Positions 24,966 through 32,719 of a stretch of 64,000 nucleotides of DNA are shown here, in pieces; the first letter of the stretch is position 1, and every line of letters begins with the position of its first letter. The translations under genes were made by a program, and so were the position numbers. Source of the DNA: JAXGPP01 sp040766885 (lineage in GTDB: Bacteria; Planctomycetota; Planctomycetia; Pirellulales; Thermoguttaceae). The notes beneath the pieces were generated by a model that was not told the DNA's origin, ran no database searches, and was given only the letters and a program-made list of their open reading frames with translations. Location: the NCBI GenBank assembly GCA_040766885.1, contig JAXGPP010000006.1:372001-436000 (forward strand), in the 5' to 3' direction.

Positions 24966-25256
24966 TCAGTCGCCGAGCACCGCCGGGACACGGTAGCACT
25001 CGGCATCGCGGTGCGGCGCATTAGCCAGCGCCTGCTCGCGATCGAGGCTTCCACACACCTCGTCGGGTCGAAAAACGTCGGTTGCCTCCAAGGGATGAGC
25101 CATCGGCTCGACCCCCGACGTATCGGCGTCTTCGAGCAGATCCATGTACTGAAGAATCTGCCCCAGTTGACCCGTCATGGTGTCCAGCTCTGGTTCGGAG
25201 AGTCGCAGTCGAGCCAGGAGCGAGACTTTCTCAACCTCTTCACGGGAGATTGCCAT
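24966..25256 (-). CDS. gatC: Asp-tRNA(Asn)/Glu-tRNA(Gln) amidotransferase subunit C
   Basis: This 96-residue protein is the small clamp subunit that holds GatA and GatB together. It shows the classic layout: two N-terminal helices (EEVEKVSLLARLRLSEPEL, then QILQYMDLLEDADTSGVEPM) and a C-terminal stretch with FRPDEV and the final VPAVLGD. The start is ATG at 25256; an adjacent GTG one codon earlier is equally possible. It is the first gene of the gatCAB operon. Confidence 0.92.
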   Translation of the reverse strand: MAISREEVEKVSLLARLRLSEPELDTMTGQLGQILQYMDLLEDADTSGVEPMAHPLEATDVFRPDEVCGSLDREQALANAPHRDAECYRVPAVLGD

Positions 25257-25374
25257 CACGTGGACTTCCGGCCGCAGTGCGGTGCAACGCTCCGCGTCAC
25301 AGGGTAAACGAGAAACCCGGGCGACGCTCCGCGCCGCCTAGCACGTCTCGGAGCGCCGTGCCACCAAAGAGGCC

Positions 25375-25695
25375 CTACTTTTTCTTCTTCTTGCCCTTCT
25401 GGTCGGCCTCGCGGGCGCGGGCCTTCTCCAGTTCGCCGGGCGGAAGCTGGAACGGGGCGCTCTTCATCTGCTTCGTGACGGCCCCGCTGCGGAGGCATTG
25501 CGTGCAGACGCGCATCGTCTTGTTCGTCCCGTTGGCCGTCGTAACTTTGACCTGCTGCAGGTTGGGTTTGAACTGCCGACGGCTGATGCCGGTGACCTTT
25601 GTACCCACTCCGCCGAGGTATTTTGCCTTCCCGCGGTGGGTAACCTGATTGCCCATTTGCGGTCCTTTACCGCACACTTCACACGACTTAGGCAT
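25375..25695 (-). CDS. rpmB: 50S ribosomal protein L28 with basic C-terminal extension
   Basis: This 106-residue ribosomal protein begins MPKSCEVCGKGPQMGNQVTH and continues with the L28 pattern. Two cysteine pairs (CEVC near the start and CTQC near residue 65) form the zinc-binding version. L28 is usually about 60-80 residues; here a tail of about 30 residues follows, ending in a run of lysines, likely disordered and rRNA-contacting. It has its own promoter-like pair just upstream. Confidence 0.92.
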   Translation of the reverse strand: MPKSCEVCGKGPQMGNQVTHRGKAKYLGGVGTKVTGISRRQFKPNLQQVKVTTANGTNKTMRVCTQCLRSGAVTKQMKSAPFQLPPGELEKARAREADQKGKKKKK

Positions 25696-25744
25696 CGCAA
25701 CTTCCCTTACAGCGTCAAGCCGGGCGACCCGAGACGAAACCGGT

Positions 25745-25772
25745 AATATACCCTATCGCGGACGGGTCGCAA
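25745..25772 (-). promoter_or_regulatory. Promoter of rpmB
   Basis: Read on the minus strand, TTGCGA (25772-25767) and TATATT (25750-25745) are 16 bases apart, about 50 bases before the L28 start codon. This is a reasonable sigma-70-type promoter. Confidence 0.5.
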
Positions 25773-25789
25773 GAAGCGCGCCGGCCGTG

Positions 25790-26599
25790 TCAGAGTCGTG
25801 CGCCGGGCGTTCTGCTGTCCGACTCCGCCAACCTGCCGGCAGCTAGCAGGGCGGCCCCAAGTGCCGCCGTCAGTTGGGGTTCCGAAGCGACGACCACGGG
25901 CAAGCCGAACGCCGAACTGAGCGACTTTTCCATCCCTGCCACCAGTGCCACGCCCCCGGTAAACACGATCGGCGCGGCCGCTCCGCGCCCGCTCATTGCT
26001 GCCACTCGGCTGGCTATGGCCCACTGGATCCCCGCGGCGATGTCTTCGGGCGCGATGCCGGTTGCGAGGAGTCCGACAATCTCGGTTTCGGCGAAGACTA
26101 CGCAAGTGCTGCTGATCACCGCCGGCTTGCGGCTAGTGGCGGCAAGCGCGCCCAAAGCGTGAAGCCTGACGCCTAACTGGGTTGCCACCACCTCCAGAAA
26201 TCGTCCGGTTCCAGCGGCACAACGGTCGTTCATGGCGAAGTCGGCCACAGCCCCATCAGCGCCAAGGCGGATCACCTTGCTATCTTGTCCGCCAATGTCG
26301 ACGATCGTCCGAGCATCGGGCAGCAAATGGCGGATGCCTTGAGCCTGACAGGTGATTTCGGTCACTGCGGCTTCGGCCACGCGAATAAGCTTCCGGCCAT
26401 AACCAGTTGCCACAACGGCGCCCACCTCGCGGCGGTCGAGCCGCCGCTCCTCGAGGGCCCGTTCCAGAAGCTCCAGTGCGAGCGATTCTTGCTCAACACC
26501 CTGATCGGCGACGCCGGCTCCGACTATCTCGCGGCTGTCGGCGTCCAACAGCACGACCTTGATAGTGCGAGAACCAGCGTCAATGCCCGCGGCAATCAT
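25790..26599 (-). CDS. 2-hydroxyacyl-CoA dehydratase-type activator ATPase (BadF/HgdC family)
   Basis: The 269-residue ASKHA-fold ATPase is of the kind that carries a [4Fe-4S] cluster across its dimer and injects electrons at very low potential into a partner (the archerase). It shows GIDAGSRTIK (5-14), VDIGGQDSKVI (100-110), the cluster cysteines Cys127 (NDRCAAGTGRF) and Cys166 (STCVVFAETE), and a C-terminal FTGGVAL nucleotide motif. Its start overlaps the preceding gene by 4 bases (ATGA). It is the last gene of the five-gene operon and is expected to drive the two dehydratase-like subunits and/or the double-cubane protein. Confidence 0.9.
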   Translation of the reverse strand: MIAAGIDAGSRTIKVVLLDADSREIVGAGVADQGVEQESLALELLERALEERRLDRREVGAVVATGYGRKLIRVAEAAVTEITCQAQGIRHLLPDARTIVDIGGQDSKVIRLGADGAVADFAMNDRCAAGTGRFLEVVATQLGVRLHALGALAATSRKPAVISSTCVVFAETEIVGLLATGIAPEDIAAGIQWAIASRVAAMSGRGAAAPIVFTGGVALVAGMEKSLSSAFGLPVVVASEPQLTAALGAALLAAGRLAESDSRTPGARL

Positions 26600-27978
26600 C
26601 GGGTTCTCCTGCTGAGCGCCGTTTCAACGAGGGCTTCCAGGCGAGTGCGGAGCGTCGGTTCGATCGAGTCGTTGAGCGGCATGACTTCGATTTCCAGCAC
26701 GGGCAACGCCAACTGGCTGCGGATGATCGGGCCGATCACCGCACCTTCAAGCCCGCAGTGGCTCGCGCCGGGAATCCGCGACAGCACCACGGCCTCGGCG
26801 CCAAACCGGCGCGCGTCGGCACAAATCCGGCCGGCCCGATCGGCTGGCGAACCGACCATCGGATCAGCCAGGACCATCCGCGACAGGGCGTCGAGCGGCG
26901 GAATATCTTCCGGTATCGGATCCAGGGCGTGGCAGAACAAATACTCGCTGCCGCACACGCGGCCTCCGACATCCTCCAGCAAGTTCATAATCCGCAGGTC
27001 GGCCACCGGATTGACCCAGAACACCCGGACTGCTTCCGCCGGCAAGACTCCGACGCCGAAGGCAATCCGCCGGCGGACCTCGTCGAGCAGGTCGTCGACC
27101 ACCCGAATCGCCTCGGCCTGATCGGAACAGTAGTGGATGGCGAGCATTTCGGCGATGAGGGACTCCAGGGCGGGGAGCGGGGCTAACGGCGCGGTGAACA
27201 CCAACCGCCGAAGCTCCGCCATCCGGCGGCGCAGCTCGTTGGCCGTAGCGATGCCCGCTACGAGCCGGCCGTCGGTAAGCGGCTGGCCGGCAAGTTCTTC
27301 CAGAGCGCGGCGAATCCGTCCCAGTTCGCTGCGGACGATTGCCAGTTGCGATTCGGGGGCGACAAAGCCGCCGGGGAGCGCGACCGCCGGTTCACCGGGC
27401 TCGGGCGCTCGACGATGCGGAACCTCCCACCACAGGATCGGCAAGCCAAGCCCTTCGATCCGCCCGGCGATGGCCGTTACGTCGTCGCAGGTTGCGCCGA
27501 CGCTGCACATCAGCAGATCGGCGATCGGGAAATGATCCTGATTGACAAACGCGCCCAGCATTGCCCGCACCGGGCAGAAGGTGTCGTCGATGCCGAGCGC
27601 GTCGGCTTGAGCCAGAACCGACGAGGTTCCCTCCATGATGCATGGTATCCACCAGGCGCCGTCGGCGTAGAACGCCACCATGTTGTCGAGCGCGTAAGCC
27701 ATCACTGGCACCGTGCCGAGATCCTTCATGGCGGCCACCAGCCGCTTGCCTTCGGCGCGGGCCTGATGCAGCCGGTCTTCCTCGGTGAGCAGGAAATTCC
27801 ACAGCCGCAACGCGGCCGCCGAGTCGTCGAGCTTGAGCTTCGTTAGCCGGGTGTCGCCGCGGGCGACGTGCCGGCCAAGCGGACCGCCATAGTGTGGCTC
27901 ATGCACGCCGGCGGCGCGGAGCCGGCAGTACCGCTCCTCCCACTCCGCCAGGGTGATTCGCCGAGCCAGGCCGCTCAT
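26596..27978 (-). CDS. 2-hydroxyacyl-CoA dehydratase-like subunit (large)
   Basis: This 460-residue protein belongs to the HgdA/HgdB (FldB/C, BcrB/C-like) family, whose subunits bind Fe-S clusters and receive electrons from the activator. Candidate cluster cysteines are Cys113 (WWIPCIMEG), Cys135 (DTFCPVRAM), Cys158 and Cys164 (MCSVGATCDD). The C-terminal half has the second Rossmann-like domain (VNPVADLRIMNLLEDVGGRV) and RIPGASHCG near the end. Both ends overlap neighbours by 4 bases, so translation is coupled. The natural substrate is unknown, and no acyl-CoA ligase or CoA-transferase sits beside it, so it need not act on acyl-CoA. Confidence 0.85.
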   Translation of the reverse strand: MSGLARRITLAEWEERYCRLRAAGVHEPHYGGPLGRHVARGDTRLTKLKLDDSAAALRLWNFLLTEEDRLHQARAEGKRLVAAMKDLGTVPVMAYALDNMVAFYADGAWWIPCIMEGTSSVLAQADALGIDDTFCPVRAMLGAFVNQDHFPIADLLMCSVGATCDDVTAIAGRIEGLGLPILWWEVPHRRAPEPGEPAVALPGGFVAPESQLAIVRSELGRIRRALEELAGQPLTDGRLVAGIATANELRRRMAELRRLVFTAPLAPLPALESLIAEMLAIHYCSDQAEAIRVVDDLLDEVRRRIAFGVGVLPAEAVRVFWVNPVADLRIMNLLEDVGGRVCGSEYLFCHALDPIPEDIPPLDALSRMVLADPMVGSPADRAGRICADARRFGAEAVVLSRIPGASHCGLEGAVIGPIIRSQLALPVLEIEVMPLNDSIEPTLRTRLEALVETALSRRTR

Positions 27979-28979
27979 CGCAACACTTCCAGAAATGCTT
28001 CGACCCGGGTGGCAGTGCGACTCTGCGCCGCATCCTCGTGCGGGCCGGCGTCGAGGTCCAGCACGGCGACCGAACTCGATTCTCGCAGGCGATGCAGCTC
28101 AGCGTGCCACAAGTCGCACCACAGATAGCGCCGCACGACGATGCCGCCAATCCCGCGGGCGTCGACCTCACGGGCAAGCCACGCGTAGAGCCGGTGGTTC
28201 GGCCGCTGAAACACGTCTACGATGTGATCGAAGTAGGCCGTGGCAAGCTCGTCGAAAGGATCGACCGCCATTCGGCGCTCGTCGAAGGCTGCCGGCAGCG
28301 TCCGCTCACCACCTTCGCTGCCGTCGAGGACCACGCGACCGCCGGCCGCCTCGAGCAGGTCGAACAGCGCCTCGTCGCCCGCCAGAAAGGGCCCGCCGAT
28401 CACCGCCAACGCCACGCCGTCGCGGTAGCGGTCTTGCCGACAGCGCCCGGCGGCAGTTGGCCGGCCGTATCCATTGACTCTGCCCGGCCCCCGGCTGCGG
28501 AGCTCCAGGAGCGACCGGTGGGCCTCGCGCGCGGGGACGTGTGGCCGGGCGGCGAGCCATTCCTGACGTGCTCGCTGGTGATCGTGCATTACCGCCGCCA
28601 ATTGCCGCGGCGTGGGTGCGACGCCGCCCAGCCGCACCAGAAAACGGCCAAGCCGCTCCAACTCGCCGCAATACAACCGGCGTGCGACATCAGTCTGCCA
28701 GGTCGCCGGCACATTAAACAGGAAGACCGGCTTTCGGTCCGACTGTTCGAGCACGGCGGCCACGTAGCGCATCTGGTCGCAACTCGTGGCAAGAACCAAG
28801 CCGGAAAGCTCCGCAGCAACCTCCATTCCCAAAACGGCGCCGGCGAACGGGCATACGCCCTTGCTCAGGGCGGCCGGCTCGCCCTGATCGGATCGGGGGC
28901 ACAGCCAACGAGGCTCAATACCGTGAGCGGCGATCCACTCAGGGGGAACAAACGGACTCAGGTAGCCGATGGCCGTCAT
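27975..28979 (-). CDS. 2-hydroxyacyl-CoA dehydratase-like subunit (small)
   Basis: This 334-residue protein is a second member of the same superfamily. Three N-terminal cysteines sit in typical positions: Cys27 (WLCPRSD), Cys43 (SKGVCPFAG) and Cys67 (ATSCDQMRY), which should bind a [4Fe-4S] cluster. The C-terminus carries the second Rossmann-like half with VIGGPFLAGDEALFDLLE. It is shorter than most HgdB subunits. It overlaps the genes on both sides by 4 bases, consistent with a heterodimer with the 460-residue subunit made in fixed ratio. Confidence 0.83.
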   Translation of the reverse strand: MTAIGYLSPFVPPEWIAAHGIEPRWLCPRSDQGEPAALSKGVCPFAGAVLGMEVAAELSGLVLATSCDQMRYVAAVLEQSDRKPVFLFNVPATWQTDVARRLYCGELERLGRFLVRLGGVAPTPRQLAAVMHDHQRARQEWLAARPHVPAREAHRSLLELRSRGPGRVNGYGRPTAAGRCRQDRYRDGVALAVIGGPFLAGDEALFDLLEAAGGRVVLDGSEGGERTLPAAFDERRMAVDPFDELATAYFDHIVDVFQRPNHRLYAWLAREVDARGIGGIVVRRYLWCDLWHAELHRLRESSSVAVLDLDAGPHEDAAQSRTATRVEAFLEVLR

Positions 28980-30181
28980 GGGGCGTCTGCAGTTGCTTTC
29001 GAGCGGGCCGCGCAGACTGTCTCGAACAGGGCTTCAACACGTACGGCGATTCGCGCCGAATCGGACGGAGAATAGTCCGTTTCAATCCGCAGGTAGGGCA
29101 ATTCAAGTTCCTGCTCCGCCAGGCGGCGTACGCGGTTCGCCTCGACGGCGTAGGTATGGCAGGCCTGCCACACCAGTTCGATGATACAGTCGGGCCGATA
29201 CTGCTCCGCCAGGCGGCGCAGCAGATCCAGCCGGCGGTCGTTGCGGGTCATGATCGAGCACGGCAGATGGAAGTACTTCTCGGCAATGGCTCGCAGGGGA
29301 TCGGGCGCGTGGGGATCGACGTCGTCCAGGATCGGTTTCAGCCCCGTGCAGTTCTCCAGGCAAACAACCAGGCCGCCCGAATCCTCGACGATCTCCAATA
29401 CCCGCTCCGCACCGTGGACCATCGGCACTCCGGTCATGAGCACTCGGACGCGCGACGCGTGAGCCGGCGGCGGTTCGGCTGCCGCGAACACTCCCATTGC
29501 CTGCTCGTACGCTGCCAGATCATCGGGAATGCCGGAAATGGTGCTTTTCAGCTTGAGCAGTTGCCGGCCGGTCATCGGCGGGCGATCCATTTTCATGAAC
29601 TCAGCCAACCGCCGCCGCAGGCTTCGTTCGCGGTTCATCAGTGCAACCGCCGCGCGGAGTTTGTCGTCGGTGATCTCGACCGCCAGCCGGTTTTCGAGGA
29701 ACCCGCGGAACTTCTCCAGCTCGCGCAGCCAGTGTGCCGAAGCATCCGGATCGTCGGGCTTCTGGGGCAGTTCGAGCACGTACATCGGCCGCCGCTCGCC
29801 CATCAGCTCAAACATCTTCTTCTTGCCGTCGCACGTCGTCTCGGCCACGACGAGGTCAGCCATCTCGAGAAAAGGATTGCTTTCCTGGACATGATAGCCG
29901 AACGTGGACTTGATCAGCGGGCAGAGGTTCGATGGCAGGTGCTCTTCAGCGGCGGGAATCGTCTTCGCCGAACCGCCGCAGAGGCAAACCGGCACTCCGC
30001 CGGCTGCCAGGATCAGCTCGCGGGGGGTGAATTCGCAGAGAATCCCCACCACCGGCCGCCCGGCGGCCTTGGCCTGCTGGGCGTGCTGAAGGCAATTGGG
30101 AATCATGCGATCGAAGCGGGCCCACAGCGACCCGGATGCATCGCCCTGACAGGAACTCGCTCCGCCACAGCATTGGTCCAT
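28976..30181 (-). CDS. Double-cubane-cluster protein (DCCP-type anaerobic reductase component)
   Basis: The 401-residue protein fits the double-cubane-cluster group of the HgdB superfamily, which binds an [8Fe-9S] cluster and reduces small molecules with ATP-dependent electron input. Matching blocks are Cys49 (GILCEFTPREL), Cys66/Cys68 (VCLCGGS), Cys87 (LPSNLCPLIKS) and Cys117 (ETTCDGKKKMFEL). A Cys-rich head (CCGGASSC) precedes them. The start at 30181 lies 7 bases after the methyltransferase stop and gives the family length. It overlaps the next gene by 4 bases. Physiological substrates of this family are not settled. Confidence 0.87.
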   Translation of the reverse strand: MDQCCGGASSCQGDASGSLWARFDRMIPNCLQHAQQAKAAGRPVVGILCEFTPRELILAAGGVPVCLCGGSAKTIPAAEEHLPSNLCPLIKSTFGYHVQESNPFLEMADLVVAETTCDGKKKMFELMGERRPMYVLELPQKPDDPDASAHWLRELEKFRGFLENRLAVEITDDKLRAAVALMNRERSLRRRLAEFMKMDRPPMTGRQLLKLKSTISGIPDDLAAYEQAMGVFAAAEPPPAHASRVRVLMTGVPMVHGAERVLEIVEDSGGLVVCLENCTGLKPILDDVDPHAPDPLRAIAEKYFHLPCSIMTRNDRRLDLLRRLAEQYRPDCIIELVWQACHTYAVEANRVRRLAEQELELPYLRIETDYSPSDSARIAVRVEALFETVCAARSKATADAP

Positions 30182-30188
30182 GCGACAC

Positions 30189-31010
30189 CTATGGCTGACG
30201 CCTCTGTTTTCTCGCCACGAATCGACCCTGGACGACTTTGCCCGCATCCGCCAGATCGCGCATGAACTCCATTTCCGCAGCCATCGCCTGCATCAAGTGC
30301 TCGTCAAAGTCGATGATCCGCAGCGCATCGTAGGCAAGCTGCATGTCGAGCATGCTGAGGTACAGATTGATGTACGGCGCGAAGCGTCCGGTGTCCTCCG
30401 CAACGAGCACCTCGCAACCCTGCGACTCGAGCAGCCGGGCGTAACCGGCCAGGTCCTCGACGTTGGGAAACTTCATGAATCGCATCCACCGCTGGGCTTC
30501 ATCATGTGTCAGCCCGGGCGGCCCCTCGATCCAGTCGGTAAAGGCGATCGTACCGCCCGATCTGACGAGCCGCGCTGCTTCGGCAATGAGCCGCGGCTTG
30601 TCGACTACGTAGCACCAGGCATCTTCTCCCCACACAAAGTCGAACTGTCCCTCCGGCAAACCCGTGTCGCAGGCATCGGCCTCGACAAACGTGATGCGGT
30701 CGGCAAGGCGTTCCTCCGCACACCGGCAACGTCCCAGCTCGATCACTGCCGGGGTAGCGTCGACGCCGTGCATTCGCCCGACACCACACCAACGAACCAG
30801 CAGACGCATCCCCGCCCCGCTGCAACAACAGAGGTCAACGCCACTGGTGCCGCTCTCTATGCCCGCTTTCTCAGCGAGCTCGAGCGATGAGCGAAGACCG
30901 CCGATGTGGATCTGCTGTCCCATGATCAGTTCCCACAACCGGCCTTCCGGACCGCCGTAAACGCGCTGTACGTCCGCGAGGCCGATTCCGGCAATGCTTT
31001 TCACGCGCAT
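30189..31010 (-). CDS. SAM-dependent methyltransferase heading the reductase operon
   Basis: This 273-residue class I methyltransferase starts the five-gene operon. The SAM site is seen as GVDLCCCSGAGMRLL, an unusual Cys-rich version of the E/D-x-G-x-G loop, followed by HGVDATPAVIELGR and the FVWGEDAWCYVVDK region. The overall layout resembles glycine/sarcosine/dimethylglycine-type methyltransferases, with FTDWIEG and an aromatic C-terminal part, but the substrate is unknown. ATG at 31010 has GAGG upstream. A TATAAC-like box lies on this strand at 31094-31099. It diverges from selA. Confidence 0.8.
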   Translation of the reverse strand: MRVKSIAGIGLADVQRVYGGPEGRLWELIMGQQIHIGGLRSSLELAEKAGIESGTSGVDLCCCSGAGMRLLVRWCGVGRMHGVDATPAVIELGRCRCAEERLADRITFVEADACDTGLPEGQFDFVWGEDAWCYVVDKPRLIAEAARLVRSGGTIAFTDWIEGPPGLTHDEAQRWMRFMKFPNVEDLAGYARLLESQGCEVLVAEDTGRFAPYINLYLSMLDMQLAYDALRIIDFDEHLMQAMAAEMEFMRDLADAGKVVQGRFVARKQRRQP

Positions 31011-31132
31011 GCCCTCGCGACAAGATTCTGGGAGTTGGGGGCGTTGTTCTGTTCCGATAAGCCAGTGCGGGGTCGAGCCCGCCGATTGTTCCAGTTATAG
31101 CGAAAGTCGCTCGCCGGGAGTAGACCCGCACG

Positions 31133-31162
31133 TTGATCGGCCGCGATCGGGGGCGGTACAAT
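31133..31162 (+). promoter_or_regulatory. Promoter of selA-selB
   Basis: TTGATC (31133-31138) and TACAAT (31157-31162) are 18 bases apart and lie 57 bases before the selA start codon. It is a plausible sigma-70-type promoter in the divergent region. Confidence 0.5.
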
Positions 31163-31218
31163 GCACTCCCGGCAAGCGTCGATCGGCGCCGTCCGTGGCT
31201 TACATCCTGGAAAACCCG

Positions 31219-32640
31219 ATGTCTACGAAGCACGTTTTGTACCGACGAATCCCCTCAATAGAGGTTCTCCTTCAAGATGAGAGCCTCCGGTCGGCGACGG
31301 GCTCGCTGCCGCGCACGCTGGTGGTGGACAGTGTCCGCTCGGCGGTTGAACAGGTCCGGCAAACGCTGGCCGCCCATGAGACCGACGATCTTGATGAGGA
31401 AGCCATCCGCCGGCAAATACTCGCCGCTGTCAACCGGCGACTTAAGGCCGACGCCCGGCCGCACTACCGCCGCGCGATCAACGCCACTGGGATCATTCTG
31501 CACACCGCACTGGGTCGCGCTGTACTCTCTCCCTCGGCAATGCGACAAATTCAAGAAGAATTGACGGGGTATTCGGTCCTGCAGGCCGAAATCGAGACTG
31601 GCCAGCGGTCAAAACGCGACAGCCGGATCGAGCGACTGTTGCAGCGACTCACCGGGGCCGAAGCGGCTACGGTGGTGAACAATAATGCCGCCGCCACGGC
31701 AATCGTCCTCAATACGGTCGCGCGGGGCAAAGAAGTCATTGTCTCGCGCGGGCAGCTTGTCGAGATCGGCGGCTCATTTCGCCTGCCGGAGGTGATGGAG
31801 GCCAGCGGCGTGAAACTGGTTGAGGTGGGGACGACGAACAAGACCCACCCAAGCGATTACGAACGGGCCATCGGCGAGAATACGGCCGCCCTGATGCGGG
31901 TGCATCCGAGCAACTACCGGATATCGGGGTTCACCGCTGAGACGCCCCTCGAAGAGATGGTGCGAATTGCCCGCACCCATAACCTGGTGGTGATCGACGA
32001 CGTCGGTGCGGGGCCGCTAATCGACTTCTCCCGGTTCGGCTTCGAGCCTGAGCCGACACTCCCAGCTTCGGTTGCCGCGGGCGCCGACATAATCACCTCC
32101 AGCGCCGACAAGCTGATCGGTGGCCCCCAAGGCGGAATCATCCTGGGGCGCTCAGGTCTCATCCAGGCGGTTCGAAAGAACCCCTTGGCCAGGATTGTCC
32201 GCGTCGATAAGCTGACGCTCGCCGCCCTGGAGGCCACGCTGACGCTGCTGCTCGACGAGTCGGTGGCCATGAAAGAGGTTCCAACGTTGCGGATGCTCGG
32301 GCGGAGCCTGGCCGAGATCGCCTCGGCGGCCGAGCGGATCGCGGAAGCGATCACCAGGCAAACCACCGGCCTGAGTGTCTCGATCATCGACGGCAATTCC
32401 CAGATGGGAAGTGGCTCGCTGCCGACACAGAATCTTCCCACACGACTCGTGGCGGTGAGACCCGATAGTATTTCGCCGGATGAATTGGCCCTGCGGCTTC
32501 GCCGGCGGCGTCCATCCGTCTTCGCCCGGATCCATCAAGGCCAGGTGGTCTTCGATCCCCGGACACTGCTGGAAGGGGAGGAAGACCTGCTTGTCACCGC
32601 AATTGTCGAGTGTCTCGCCGGCAATTCCGCCAGCGACTGA
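31219..32640 (+). CDS. selA: L-seryl-tRNA(Sec) selenium transferase
   Basis: This 473-residue PLP enzyme converts Ser-tRNA(Sec) to Sec-tRNA(Sec) using selenophosphate. The bacterial SelA pattern is complete: RRAINATGIILHTALGRA near 85-101, the N-N-N-A-A-A-T segment (154-160), and VVIDDVGAGPLIDF (257-270). The PLP lysine is Lys298 in SADKLIGGPQGG. ATG at 31219 follows TGGAAA and fits the family N-terminus. selB follows after 79 bases. selD and tRNA(Sec) are not in the window and must lie elsewhere. Its presence implies the cell makes selenoproteins. Confidence 0.96.
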   Translation: MSTKHVLYRRIPSIEVLLQDESLRSATGSLPRTLVVDSVRSAVEQVRQTLAAHETDDLDEEAIRRQILAAVNRRLKADARPHYRRAINATGIILHTALGRAVLSPSAMRQIQEELTGYSVLQAEIETGQRSKRDSRIERLLQRLTGAEAATVVNNNAAATAIVLNTVARGKEVIVSRGQLVEIGGSFRLPEVMEASGVKLVEVGTTNKTHPSDYERAIGENTAALMRVHPSNYRISGFTAETPLEEMVRIARTHNLVVIDDVGAGPLIDFSRFGFEPEPTLPASVAAGADIITSSADKLIGGPQGGIILGRSGLIQAVRKNPLARIVRVDKLTLAALEATLTLLLDESVAMKEVPTLRMLGRSLAEIASAAERIAEAITRQTTGLSVSIIDGNSQMGSGSLPTQNLPTRLVAVRPDSISPDELALRLRRRRPSVFARIHQGQVVFDPRTLLEGEEDLLVTAIVECLAGNSASD

Positions 32641-32719
32641 CTGGTGCAACATTGTGGTGCGACGCTCCCATCGAAGAAGCCGCGCTGCGAGCATCCGCCA
32701 CTTTGTGAGGAGTCTTTTC

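Noticed and set aside
31011..31218. Search for tRNA(Sec) in the region between the reductase operon and selA
   Set aside because: No TCA anticodon arm or T-loop of tRNA type was found here or elsewhere in the window.
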